A DNA stretch of 23,802 nt from NCBI GenBank assembly GCA_964401685.1, contig CAYNZH010000028.1, positions 1 to 23,802 of the forward strand. The letters run 5' to 3'. Shown here one piece after another: positions 16,033 to 23,357 of the stretch. The translations under genes and the position numbers were made by a program. Position 1 is the first letter of the stretch. The number at the start of each line of letters is the position of its first letter. Below the pieces are notes generated by a model. It did no database searches. It had not been told where the DNA came from and was given only the letters and a program-made list of their open reading frames with translations. This stretch comes from DASRQK01 sp964401685. Lineage in GTDB: Bacteria > Bacteroidota > Bacteroidia > Sphingobacteriales > Sphingobacteriaceae.

Positions 16033-16587
16033 TTAGGCGAATTTCCCGTACCAATCTATATAGGCATCAATGGCCTTTTGTAGAAAGTTCTTCACGTCAG
16101 CGTCCTTGATTTTGCCCTGCTCATCAAGGGCATCTGCAATGTTGGCCAAATAGACCTCCGGTTGTTGCATGGCAAACACATTGAGAAATACCAGGCATTG
16201 TCGCAGATGATGATTGGCACCAAAAGCGGAAAGGTTACCGGGCGAATTGCTGAAAACTGCACCAGGTTTGCCGTCCCATACACTCTCCCCATAAGGCCGC
16301 GAACCCACGTCCAACGCATTTTTCAGCACCGACGGAATAGAACGGTTGTACTCGGGAGTGACAAATATAACCCCGTCTGCCTCATGCATTTCACTCCTGA
16401 ACTTGCGGTAAGTATCCGGTACCTGCTGGTGATCATCGAAATCCTGATTGTAGACAGGTAGATCATCCAGTGAAATGATTTTAAACTCAAAACCCTCAGG
16501 AGCCATCTCCACAATGGCCCTGGCTATCTTTTTGGAAAATGATTCTTTACGAAGGCTGCCCGCTAGAATCGCGATTGTTTTTGCCAT
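16033..16587 (-). CDS. NADPH-dependent FMN reductase (SsuE/ChrR/YieF-like, COG0431)
   Basis: 184-residue soluble flavodoxin-fold reductase. The FMN phosphate loop GSLRKESFS is at residues 10-18. The second family block, VTPEYNRSIPSVLKNALD, lies near residues 74-91, and SPGNLSAFGA (about 113-122) supplies the third flavin-contacting loop. Relatives reduce quinones, chromate or azo compounds with NAD(P)H; the natural substrate here cannot be told. The frame is open to a TTG at 16596, but the ATG at 16587 starts cleanly with MAKTIAILAGS and is preferred. It begins 13 bases after the uridine kinase stop codon, so the two genes are probably cotranscribed. Confidence 0.9.
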   Translation of the reverse strand: MAKTIAILAGSLRKESFSKKIARAIVEMAPEGFEFKIISLDDLPVYNQDFDDHQQVPDTYRKFRSEMHEADGVIFVTPEYNRSIPSVLKNALDVGSRPYGESVWDGKPGAVFSNSPGNLSAFGANHHLRQCLVFLNVFAMQQPEVYLANIADALDEQGKIKDADVKNFLQKAIDAYIDWYGKFA

Positions 16588-16600
16588 ATAAGTCAAACGC

Positions 16601-17236
16601 TTACCTGGGATTTTTGTTTTTCAGTTGGCGTGAAATCTCTGAGGTAACGGCAAACATCTGCGCTGGATCGTCCTCATTATTGATGATGATCTGGTCGCAC
16701 TGCGTTTTAAAAGGTAGTAAATAGGTATTATAAGCAGGAACAACATGGTGATCCCACTTGTAGCGGACATCCTCTTCGAAATATCCTCTTTCGATAAGAT
16801 CTCTTTTCAAACGCCGACGCAGCGCAACGTCTTCATCGGCATGCAGAAACACGCGGAGATCCAGCAATCGATTGATTTCCTCGTAATAAAAAATGAAAAG
16901 CCCTTCCACGATCAAAAGTGGTGCAGGCTTGATCTCTAACATTTTAGGCTTCAGCGCAGGGTTGTTGAACGTGTATTCCTGTTTGAAAATAGTTTTTCCG
17001 TCAAAAAGATCCTTAATGTCCCTATAAAAACCCTCCCGATCTATCGCGGTCGGCAAATCGAAATTATAAAGCCTGTTTTCCTCCTGGGTTTTGGTGTTGG
17101 AGGGAATGTAGTAATCGTCCTGAGATATATACGCAATTTCCCCCGGCTGAAAATGATCCAAAAAACACTTGAGAAAAAAAGTCTTGCCGGAGCCGCTGCT
17201 GCCGGCAATGCCGATCACATGGGGTTTAATGTCCAT
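16601..17236 (-). CDS. udk: Uridine kinase
   Basis: Cytoplasmic pyrimidine salvage enzyme that phosphorylates uridine and cytidine to UMP and CMP using ATP or GTP. The 211 residues match the usual length. Walker A GSSGSGKT (12-19) opens the P-loop kinase core. YISQDDYYI (about 37-45) carries the catalytic Asp, followed by NFDLPTAID (58-66), the family motif for nucleoside binding. LLIVEGLFIFY (about 106-116) is the Walker B-like strand, and RRRLKRDLIERG (about 134-145) supplies the lid arginines. Sits 14 bases after the LysM-protein gene and 13 before the FMN reductase gene in an apparent operon; nothing suggests a functional link beyond cotranscription. Confidence 0.93.
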   Translation of the reverse strand: MDIKPHVIGIAGSSGSGKTFFLKCFLDHFQPGEIAYISQDDYYIPSNTKTQEENRLYNFDLPTAIDREGFYRDIKDLFDGKTIFKQEYTFNNPALKPKMLEIKPAPLLIVEGLFIFYYEEINRLLDLRVFLHADEDVALRRRLKRDLIERGYFEEDVRYKWDHHVVPAYNTYLLPFKTQCDQIIINNEDDPAQMFAVTSEISRQLKNKNPR

Positions 17237-17250
17237 TATTTAAGTAAAAA

Positions 17251-18240
17251 TCAATTGTTACGACGGACAACGTCGTTCAATGGCGCTCCGTAGGCGATCT
17301 CAATTTGGAATCGCCGGTCCAAAATCCCGATTGCAGACGCTACTGAGCTCGAGATGACGACAATGGCACCGTTGGTCTCAGCAGTATCCACATATTTGCC
17401 CACAACTTTTGCAAAGGTCGAATGATGGGTCATTGGGTTGGTAATTTTTATGATCGTCCCTACAGGTGCCGTTTTATGTAAAACCAACATACTGCCCCCG
17501 TCCTGGCTCAGATCATCGATCCACACGCCTATCCCCTTTTCGTTGACTTCGCGAATCCCGTACCGGTTTTTCCGGACTTCAAACTCTGCTTCTTCTGCCG
17601 AAGGCTCTTCGACCAGCACCACGTCCACCTGCGGACTGGGCTCCAGTGCCGCAAGACGATCTTCCTCCTCAATTCGCGCGACGACTGCGCGGGAAGGCAC
17701 ATGCAAGGTCATACCCTGCTGCAACTTGTCTCCGGCCAGCGCATTGGTCCGGCGTATCATTTCAACCGGCACGTTGAACCTCTTGGAAACCGAAAATAAG
17801 GTCTCTCCTTTTCCCACGATAAACTCTGTGAACTCTCCCGGGTTTAGGTGAATTTCAGGCTCAGAAACCGCATCTTCCTGACTACTCAGCGTCGCCGCAG
17901 GTGCGGATTGGGCCGGTGGCGCGGAAGTGCTTTGTCCCGAAGGACGATCTGTAGGAATCTTGATCGTCTCACCCATTTTCAAAGGCTTATTGCCATTGAA
18001 GGTGATCAGATCCTGGAGCGCAATTTTATATTTTTGGCTAAGGCCGTAATAGGTTTCTTTGGGTTTGAGCAGATGGATAACGACTTCCTTACCGTTATTG
18101 TTTTCTACCCCGATAGAATCGGCGACGACTGCTTCATGAAATGGGTTGGCCTGAACTTCTGACTGGAATACCAGAAAAAATATAGCTGAAAATGCTATCG
18201 CTTTCAAAGGTTTCACTTTGATTAGAAGTGTGTTTTTCAT
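17251..18240 (-). CDS. Secreted protein with two LysM domains and an RlpA-like double-psi beta-barrel
   Basis: 329-residue envelope protein. A signal peptide (about 1-32, ending VQANP) is followed by LysM 1 (about 53-97, KETYYGLSQKYK...NGNKPLKMGETIKIP), a Pro/Ala/Ser linker (about 98-128), LysM 2 (about 139-182, GETLFSVSKRFNV...LQQGMTLHVP), an acidic linker and a double-psi beta-barrel (about 232-317, HKTAPVGTIIKITNP...SSSVASAIGI). LysM domains bind peptidoglycan glycan strands. The barrel resembles RlpA, but the DRGP segment bearing the catalytic Asp of lytic transglycosylases is replaced by VGKYVDTAETNG, so a structural, peptidoglycan-binding role is more likely than cleavage. First gene of the leftward run; its leader is discussed under 18241-18439. 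Confidence 0.88.
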   Translation of the reverse strand: MKNTLLIKVKPLKAIAFSAIFFLVFQSEVQANPFHEAVVADSIGVENNNGKEVVIHLLKPKETYYGLSQKYKIALQDLITFNGNKPLKMGETIKIPTDRPSGQSTSAPPAQSAPAATLSSQEDAVSEPEIHLNPGEFTEFIVGKGETLFSVSKRFNVPVEMIRRTNALAGDKLQQGMTLHVPSRAVVARIEEEDRLAALEPSPQVDVVLVEEPSAEEAEFEVRKNRYGIREVNEKGIGVWIDDLSQDGGSMLVLHKTAPVGTIIKITNPMTHHSTFAKVVGKYVDTAETNGAIVVISSSVASAIGILDRRFQIEIAYGAPLNDVVRRNN

Positions 18241-18439
18241 GCGTAATTACCTCTTATTCTTGAGGATTCATTCGAGAATCTCTGTTTCTGTTTGGAAATT
18301 GTTCTGCAAGTATAGCAATTACTGTTCAGACTTGACCCCTTACAGGGGAAATTTAAGAAATTTTAACGTTTCGACGAATCTTTCTACATAATTACATATA
18401 TTTACACCTATTATATTTTGAATATCAATTGATCTTTAT
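18241..18439. other. Divergent intergenic region between the LysM-protein and NfeD-protease genes
   Basis: 199 bases with no gene. On the minus strand TATACTTG (18314-18307) is one mismatch from the TAnnTTTG box and would leave a leader of about 60 bases that can form an imperfect hairpin (GAGATTC/GAATCCTC). A separate small hairpin, CCCCT-TAC-AGGGG, spans 18336-18348 and has no T run, so it is not a good terminator. On the plus strand TATATTTTG (18412-18420) is one base longer than the consensus box and is a possible promoter for the protease gene. All by eye. Confidence 0.4.
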
Positions 18440-19795
18440 ATGAAAATTAATAAAACCCTGTGGTTTTCGAGCCTGCTGATCATACACGCCTTTTTTTGGG
18501 TGTTGCCCAATCTTGCTGCGGCCCAGGAGGTGTACCGCGTTGACCTTAAATCCGACATCGGGCCAAATGCCTGGCGAACCATAAAAAACGCCTATGAAAT
18601 GGCCGAATCGCGCAATGTCGACGCGATTCTTATTGAGATGAACACCTTTGGGGGAATGGTCAATTTCGCCGATTCGATCCGATCCAAAATTCTGGACTCA
18701 CCGGTAAAATCCATCGTATTTATCAATCACAACGCAGCGTCCGCTGGGGCATTGATTGCCTTGGCCTCGGACAAAATTTACATGAGCCGCGGATCCAGCA
18801 TCGGTGCCGCATCGGTCGTTGATCAGACCGGGGAGGTTTTACCGGAAAAATACCAGTCTTATATGCGGGGTCTGATGCGTGCAACCGCCGAGGCCAAAGG
18901 GAGAGACCCGAAGGTCGCCGAGGCTTTTGTAGATCCGGAAGTAGACGTACCGGGGATCAGCCCGCGCGGGACGGTACTGACATTGACCTCATCGGAGGCC
19001 GTAGCCATTGAGCTGGCTGAGGCCGAGATGCAGACTACTATGCACGTTTTAGACGCAGAGGGGCTGGGCAATGCAGAAATCATCGAGCACCAAATCACAT
19101 TCATCGACCGGCTCATCGCACTTTTGATCAACCCCGCGGTCAGCGGCGTGCTGATATTGCTGATTATAGGTGGAATTTACTTCGAACTACAAACACCCGG
19201 CGTGGGTTTTCCGTTGATCGTCGCAATTTTGGCCGCGACGCTCTTTTTCGCACCTCTTTATGTGCAGGGTCTTGCGGATAACTGGGAAATCGCTTTATTT
19301 GTTGTGGGCATATTGCTGATCGTGGTCGAGATTTTTGTGATCCCGGGATTTGGTGTCATCGGAATCCTAGGCATTATATGCCTGGTCTGCGGGCTGGCCT
19401 TTAGTATGGTTGCCAATGATTTCTTCAATTTTAAAATATCAGCGCCGGGATTACTGTTGCAATCCTTCATGCTGGTGATGGCAGCTATGGGAACCTCGAT
19501 CATATTGATGGTAATCTTTGGTCGGAGCATGCTTCAGACCCGCGCATTTAAGCGCCTTGTCCTGCAGGATGAACAGCGGGCCGTTGAAGGCTATACTTCT
19601 TCCCGTCTGATGGCAGATCTGGTCAACAAAGAAGGGATTACCAAAACAGTCATGCGGCCTTCTGGCAAAATTGAAATTGATGGGAAATGGTACGATGCAG
19701 TCGCACTGGACGGCTATATTGAAGTTGACGAAGCGATTTATGTGGAAAAGCACGAAAATTATAATTTATTTGTCAGAAAAAAAAGAATCCTGTAG
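18440..19795 (+). CDS. NfeD-family membrane serine protease (ClpP-class, slipin-partner type)
   Basis: 451-residue integral membrane protein of the long NfeD (NfeD1b) class. A signal peptide (1-28) leads to a ClpP/SppA-like protease domain (about 30-215). The Ser-Lys dyad of the archaeal PH1510 protease is recognisable: Ser101 in HNAASAGALIA and Lys137 in LPEKYQSYM. TFGGMV (69-74) is the oxyanion region. About four to five transmembrane helices follow (about 232-252, 256-276, 282-301, 304-325, 338-361), then a cytoplasmic OB-fold NfeD domain (about 380-447) with RPSGKIEIDGKWYDA. Family members work with slipin/stomatin proteins in membrane quality control. Their genes are usually adjacent, but no slipin gene is next to this one: dps follows instead. 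Contains 'SGAL' type Ser motif intact, so it should be active. Confidence 0.9.
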   Translation: MKINKTLWFSSLLIIHAFFWVLPNLAAAQEVYRVDLKSDIGPNAWRTIKNAYEMAESRNVDAILIEMNTFGGMVNFADSIRSKILDSPVKSIVFINHNAASAGALIALASDKIYMSRGSSIGAASVVDQTGEVLPEKYQSYMRGLMRATAEAKGRDPKVAEAFVDPEVDVPGISPRGTVLTLTSSEAVAIELAEAEMQTTMHVLDAEGLGNAEIIEHQITFIDRLIALLINPAVSGVLILLIIGGIYFELQTPGVGFPLIVAILAATLFFAPLYVQGLADNWEIALFVVGILLIVVEIFVIPGFGVIGILGIICLVCGLAFSMVANDFFNFKISAPGLLLQSFMLVMAAMGTSIILMVIFGRSMLQTRAFKRLVLQDEQRAVEGYTSSRLMADLVNKEGITKTVMRPSGKIEIDGKWYDAVALDGYIEVDEAIYVEKHENYNLFVRKKRIL

Positions 19796-19839
19796 AAATC
19801 AAACCTTTCCGCTAAAAATTGGTTATATTGGGAGGTAAG

Positions 19840-19859
19840 ACATTTAAAAACATTTAAAA
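19840..19859 (+). repeat. Two tandem 10-bp repeats in the dps leader
   Basis: ACATTTAAAA twice, head to tail with no differences, ending two bases before the dps ATG. A Shine-Dalgarno-like GGAGG (19831-19835) lies on the far side of the repeats, 26 bases from the ATG. Without the repeats its spacing would be six bases. Confidence 0.9.
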
Positions 19860-19861
19860 AT

Positions 19862-20347
19862 ATGAATCCTAAATCCATCAGTTTGGAAGCCAAAAAGCTA
19901 AAGCCAGTTGTGGATTTGCTCAACGAACTATTGGCAAATTATCACATACACTACCAGAAATTGCGGGGTAGCCACTGGAACGTTAGAGGCAACCACTTTT
20001 TCACGCTACATGATAAATTTGAAGAATTGTACAATACTGCGCTGGTCACTATTGACGAGTTGGCCGAGCGGATCTTGACACTTGGAAAATCGCCCTACAG
20101 TACCTTTAAAGAGTATTTGCAGCATGCGGAAATCCAGGAAATTGATACCATCGGAATGAAGGACGTAGAGCTTGTCCGCTCTATAACTGAAGATTTGGAG
20201 GCGTTGATTTCTATGCAGCGAGATTTGCTGGAAATCACATCAGAAGCAAACGACGAAGGCACCAATGATCTGGTCAATGCGTCTATGCAATTTAATGAAA
20301 AACAAAACTGGATGCTGCGCGCATTCTTAAACGAAAACAAAAAATAA
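19862..20347 (+). CDS. dps: Dps family DNA-binding/ferroxidase protein
   Basis: 161-residue ferritin-like protein. Dps dodecamers oxidise and store iron and shield DNA in stress and stationary phase. The intersubunit ferroxidase residues are all present: His38 (in GSHWNVRG), His50 and Glu54 (in LHDKFEE), then Asp65 and Glu69 (in TIDELAER). They have the spacing of E. coli Dps His51, His63, Asp67, Asp78, Glu82. The short Lys-containing N-terminus (EAKKLK) may help DNA binding, but this cannot be shown from sequence. No in-frame ATG exists between the upstream gene and 19862. The leader is A/T-rich with a tandem repeat; TATATTGG (19824-19831) is a possible imperfect -7 box. A strong terminator follows. 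Confidence 0.94.
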   Translation: MNPKSISLEAKKLKPVVDLLNELLANYHIHYQKLRGSHWNVRGNHFFTLHDKFEELYNTALVTIDELAERILTLGKSPYSTFKEYLQHAEIQEIDTIGMKDVELVRSITEDLEALISMQRDLLEITSEANDEGTNDLVNASMQFNEKQNWMLRAFLNENKK

Positions 20348-20350
20348 ATT

Positions 20351-20396
20351 CATTTGGGCTCTCGGTTGCTCAGGAGAGTCCAAATGTTAATTTTTG
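20351..20396 (+). terminator. Intrinsic terminator after dps
   Basis: A 13-bp stem (20351-20363 with 20374-20386, one G-T pair), 10-base loop, followed by TTAATTTTTGTT. Ends the dps transcript three bases after its stop codon and isolates the M23 peptidase gene downstream. Confidence 0.85.
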
Positions 20397-20422
20397 TTAA
20401 AAATACTGCATTCCCCCCTTAA

Positions 20423-20443
20423 TGACCGGAATTCCTTCGGTCA
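20423..20443. repeat. Small inverted repeat upstream of the M23 peptidase gene
   Basis: TGACCG (20423-20428) and CGGTCA (20438-20443) with a 9-base spacer, about 90 bases before the ATG at 20531. No T run on either side, so not a terminator; an operator is possible but a chance match of 6 bp is not excluded. The rest of the 183-base gap shows no clear promoter. Confidence 0.3.
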
Positions 20444-20530
20444 AATGGCAATTTATTGAATTTTATTTCGTTCCTTAGTCAATTGAAGCAATTAATCATT
20501 TTGAATTAACCAAAAAGCTACGGCTTGCTC

Positions 20531-21889
20531 ATGACACTGAACAAACGAACTTTGCTGATCCTTAGCAGTACAACCCTGCTGGTGATCATTGGATTTATGG
20601 TATTTTCCAGTTTCGAAAACGAAAAAACTACCCTACCTGATGAAGCGCTTGCTTCCACCATTAAGACTCCCGAACTGTTGTATGAAATAGATATAGATGG
20701 CTACGAACTTGAACAACACCTTGTCCAACCCAATGAATTTTTGTCCACGATCCTTCAGCGGTACCAGGTGGATATGGGAAAGGTTCATCAGTTAGCCGAA
20801 AATGCCAAAGATATCTTTGATGTTAGGCGTATTTCCGCAGGGCATCCGTATACGGTGTTCAAAAATGCGGACGGGACGGCAGATTATTTCGTATATCAGC
20901 CCAATAAAATAGATTATGTAGTTTACAGCCTGAACGGTGATCTGAGCGTGCGGAAGGGTCAAAAAGAGGTTGCTTCAACAGTCAGAACAGTCACCGGAGT
21001 GATAGAAAACTCACTGTACCAAACGCTGGAAAGCCTGGAAGTGAGTCCGGATATGGCTACCATCCTGGCGGAAATCTATGGCTGGTCGGTCAATTTTTAC
21101 CGAATCAACAAAGGCGACTGGTTTAAAATCATGTACGAGCACAAGGAGGTGGATGGCGAAACGGTGGGAACGGGCAAAGTGCTTTCCGCGGTATTTAATC
21201 ACCACGGGCGAGAATATGAGGCTTACTATTATGAAACCGAAGAAGAAGGCAAGGGCACTTATTATGACGAGGCTGGCAACAGTCTCCGGCGCGCTTTCCT
21301 GAAAGCTCCGATCAAATATTCCAGGATTTCATCGAGATTTAGCCCCAGACGGCTTCATCCAGTCCAAAAAGTATGGAAAGCTCACCTGGGAACTGATTTT
21401 GCTGCTCCGACCGGTACGCCTATCGTGGCAACTGGGGATGGAATGGTTGTGGCGTCTACCTATGCGGGCGGAAATGGCAATTATGTCAAAATACAACATG
21501 ATAATGTCTATGCGACCCAGTATCTGCACATGAGCAAGAGAGCAGTAAAAAGAGGTGATAGAGTCAAACAAGGTCAGGTCATCGGCTATGTAGGCAGCAC
21601 GGGACTGGCCACCGGGCCTCATGTCTGCTACCGCTTCTGGAAAAACGGAAAGCAAGTCGATGCGCTCGCTCAGGAATTTCCTTCCGCGGAACCTATTGGA
21701 GACAAACATCGTCTTGCCTTCAATGAGTCGATTGCCCAGCAACGTATGGTGCTGGTGGGCCTAGACCCCTTTAATAGCGAGAATAGCGCACCGACTTACG
21801 AGCCCTACCAGTTTGATATGCAAAAGGTGCTATTGAGCAGCCTGAACGTAGAAGAGGATGTGGCTGCAAACTTCGTAAGAACCTTATAA
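20531..21889 (+). CDS. Membrane-anchored M23 family peptidase (LytM domain) with variant zinc motif
   Basis: 452-residue peptidoglycan endopeptidase-like protein. One N-terminal transmembrane helix (about 8-27) anchors it facing the periplasm. Residues 50-150 form a LysM/OapA-like domain found in MepM-type proteins; 155-260 is a second domain (YGWSVNFYRINKGDWFKIMYE). The LytM domain covers about 265-380, with zinc ligands His285 and Asp289 in HLGTD and His333 in YLHMS. The final motif is GPHVCYRFW, so HxH reads His364-Val-Cys366, with Cys at the normal zinc-binding His. It probably cleaves peptide cross-links of peptidoglycan, or regulates enzymes that do if the metal site is weak. The frame opens at TTG 20525, but the ATG at 20531 is preferred. 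No cysteine lipobox. Confidence 0.9.
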   Translation: MTLNKRTLLILSSTTLLVIIGFMVFSSFENEKTTLPDEALASTIKTPELLYEIDIDGYELEQHLVQPNEFLSTILQRYQVDMGKVHQLAENAKDIFDVRRISAGHPYTVFKNADGTADYFVYQPNKIDYVVYSLNGDLSVRKGQKEVASTVRTVTGVIENSLYQTLESLEVSPDMATILAEIYGWSVNFYRINKGDWFKIMYEHKEVDGETVGTGKVLSAVFNHHGREYEAYYYETEEEGKGTYYDEAGNSLRRAFLKAPIKYSRISSRFSPRRLHPVQKVWKAHLGTDFAAPTGTPIVATGDGMVVASTYAGGNGNYVKIQHDNVYATQYLHMSKRAVKRGDRVKQGQVIGYVGSTGLATGPHVCYRFWKNGKQVDALAQEFPSAEPIGDKHRLAFNESIAQQRMVLVGLDPFNSENSAPTYEPYQFDMQKVLLSSLNVEEDVAANFVRTL

Positions 21890-21915
21890 AACGATAAACA
21901 CTAAAACAAGTAGGA

Positions 21916-22575
21916 TCAGACTTTCATCTCTGGTACAGTATCGGGTGCATAAAAGCGTCCTTCGGTGGCTGCGCGAATCTGCTCGACACTGACGCCCGGA
22001 GCCCTTTCCAGCAGGTGGAAGCCGCCTTTTTCTGTATCGATTTCAAACACGGCCATTTCGGTGACAATCTTTTTGATGCAGCGAACACCAGTGAGTGGCA
22101 AGCTACACGTGCTCAAAAGCTTGGACTCTCCGGCCCGGTTGACCTGTTGCATTGCAACGATGATGTTCTTGGCCGAGGCCACAAGATCCATGGCTCCGCC
22201 CATCCCTTTGACCATTTTCCCGGGAATTTTCCAGTTGGCGATGTCGCCAAATTCTGAGACCTCCATCGCACCTAGAATAGTCAAATCTACCTTTTGCGCG
22301 CGGATCATTCCAAAGCTCATAGCCGAGTCGAAAACGGCCGAACCCGGCAACATGGTGATGGTCTGCTTGCCGGCGTTGATCAGGTCGGCATCCTCCTCTC
22401 CTTCCCAGGGAAAAGGCCCCATCCCCAGCAAACCATTCTCAGACTGGAGAACCACATCAATGTGGTCCGGAATATAATTGGCCACCAGCGTGGGAATGCC
22501 AATACCCAGATTGACGTAGTAGCCATCTTTGATTTCTTGTGCAATACGCTTTGCAATTCCGTTTTTATCTAACAT
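21916..22575 (-). CDS. scoB: 3-oxoacid CoA-transferase subunit B
   Basis: 219-residue beta subunit of the family I CoA-transferase that moves CoA from succinyl-CoA to acetoacetate or another 3-oxoacid, linking ketone-body or branched-chain catabolism to acetyl-CoA. The catalytic glutamate, which forms the glutamyl-CoA intermediate, is Glu46 in LQSENGLLGMGP (43-54). GIGIPT (24-29) and GAMDL (a glycine-rich loop near 126-131) are further conserved blocks of SCOT-type B subunits. It starts five bases after the subunit A stop codon, so the two are one unit. The specific acyl acceptor cannot be told from sequence; the AtoDA (acetate) type is less likely but not excluded. Convergent with the M23 gene, 26 bases between, no terminator seen. 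Confidence 0.92.
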   Translation of the reverse strand: MLDKNGIAKRIAQEIKDGYYVNLGIGIPTLVANYIPDHIDVVLQSENGLLGMGPFPWEGEEDADLINAGKQTITMLPGSAVFDSAMSFGMIRAQKVDLTILGAMEVSEFGDIANWKIPGKMVKGMGGAMDLVASAKNIIVAMQQVNRAGESKLLSTCSLPLTGVRCIKKIVTEMAVFEIDTEKGGFHLLERAPGVSVEQIRAATEGRFYAPDTVPEMKV

Positions 22576-22580
22576 AATCT

Positions 22581-23282
22581 TTAGTTTCTGCTTCTGACTG
22601 TGCGTTGTTCTATGCGTTTTTCATAATTTTCCCCCTGGAAAATGCGATGGACAAATATGCCAGGGGTATGAATATGATCGGGATCCAGTTCACCAACCTC
22701 GACGAGTTCTTCCACTTCAGCGATAGTGATCTTCCCTGCCATGGCCATCACGGGATTGAAGTTCCTGGACGTCTGCCTGAAGATGAGATTGCCGGCCGTA
22801 TCGCCCTTCCAGGCCTTGACCAACGCAAAATCCGGATCGAAGGCGAGTTCCAGCAAATAATCTTTTCCATTAAAATTACGCACTTCCTTGCCTTCCGCGA
22901 CCTCCGTGCCCACACCAGCCGGCGTGAAAATAGCCGGCATTCCGTATCCCGCTGCCAAACAGCGCGTTGCCAGCGTCCCTTGGGGAATGAGTTCCACTTC
23001 AAGCTCTCCACTTAAGAGTTGCCTTTCAAATTCCGCATTCTCTCCGACATAAGAAGCAATCATCTTCTTTAGCTGGCGCTTATGAAGCATCAGACCTATG
23101 CCAAAATCATCGACTCCAGCATTATTGGAAATACAGGTGAGATCACGGACATCCTTGTCAACCAGTGCCTGAATGCAATTTTCCGGAATCCCGCACAAGC
23201 CGAAGCCGCCGAGCATGAGCGTCATACCGTCTTCTATATCCGCAATTGCCTCTTGGGCATTTTTAACGACTTTATTGATCAT
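22581..23282 (-). CDS. scoA: 3-oxoacid CoA-transferase subunit A
   Basis: 233-residue alpha subunit partnering the product of the next gene. The CoA-binding, glycine-rich segment GGFGLCGIPE (residues 25-34) is the family I A-subunit signature. SNNAG (52-56) and IPQGTLATRCLAAGYGMPAIFTPAGVGT (about 99-126) are conserved blocks of SCOT-type A subunits, and FNPVMAMAGK lies near the C-terminus. Length matches the family (about 230). The start at 23282 gives MINKVVKN and has no obvious Shine-Dalgarno site. Promoter DNA is shared with the divergent metN gene across 75 bases that include an inverted repeat, so both may respond to the same regulator. Confidence 0.93.
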   Translation of the reverse strand: MINKVVKNAQEAIADIEDGMTLMLGGFGLCGIPENCIQALVDKDVRDLTCISNNAGVDDFGIGLMLHKRQLKKMIASYVGENAEFERQLLSGELEVELIPQGTLATRCLAAGYGMPAIFTPAGVGTEVAEGKEVRNFNGKDYLLELAFDPDFALVKAWKGDTAGNLIFRQTSRNFNPVMAMAGKITIAEVEELVEVGELDPDHIHTPGIFVHRIFQGENYEKRIEQRTVRSRN

Positions 23283-23298
23283 AATTAAAGCATTTGCT

Positions 23299-23340
23299 AC
23301 GAATATAAGATATTTATAGGCGAAATCTCCTTATATTCGT
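23299..23340. repeat. Perfect 11-bp inverted repeat in the scoA-metN divergent promoter region
   Basis: ACGAATATAAG (23299-23309) and CTTATATTCGT (23330-23340), a 20-base spacer between. Each arm, read outward toward its gene, contains TATATTCG, one mismatch from TAnnTTTG, and lies 17-18 bases before the respective ATG. It may therefore be a pair of mirror-image -7 boxes, an operator for a dimeric regulator, or both. Confidence 0.85.
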
Positions 23341-23357
23341 GCCAAGATTTTTTACAC

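Noticed and set aside
12025..18240. Five-gene leftward run as a defence or secretion system
   Set aside because: It includes uridine kinase and a common FMN reductase, and a 94-base gap splits it; no nuclease, helicase, NTPase sensor or secretion-machine gene is present.
18336..18348. CCCCT-TAC-AGGGG hairpin as a terminator
   Set aside because: The stem is only 5 bp, no T run follows on either strand, and it lies between divergent genes where no transcript needs ending.
23283..23357. SAM riboswitch before metN
   Set aside because: Only 75 bases separate the start codons and the inverted repeat is too short and simple; no pseudoknot or multi-helix SAM fold could be drawn.
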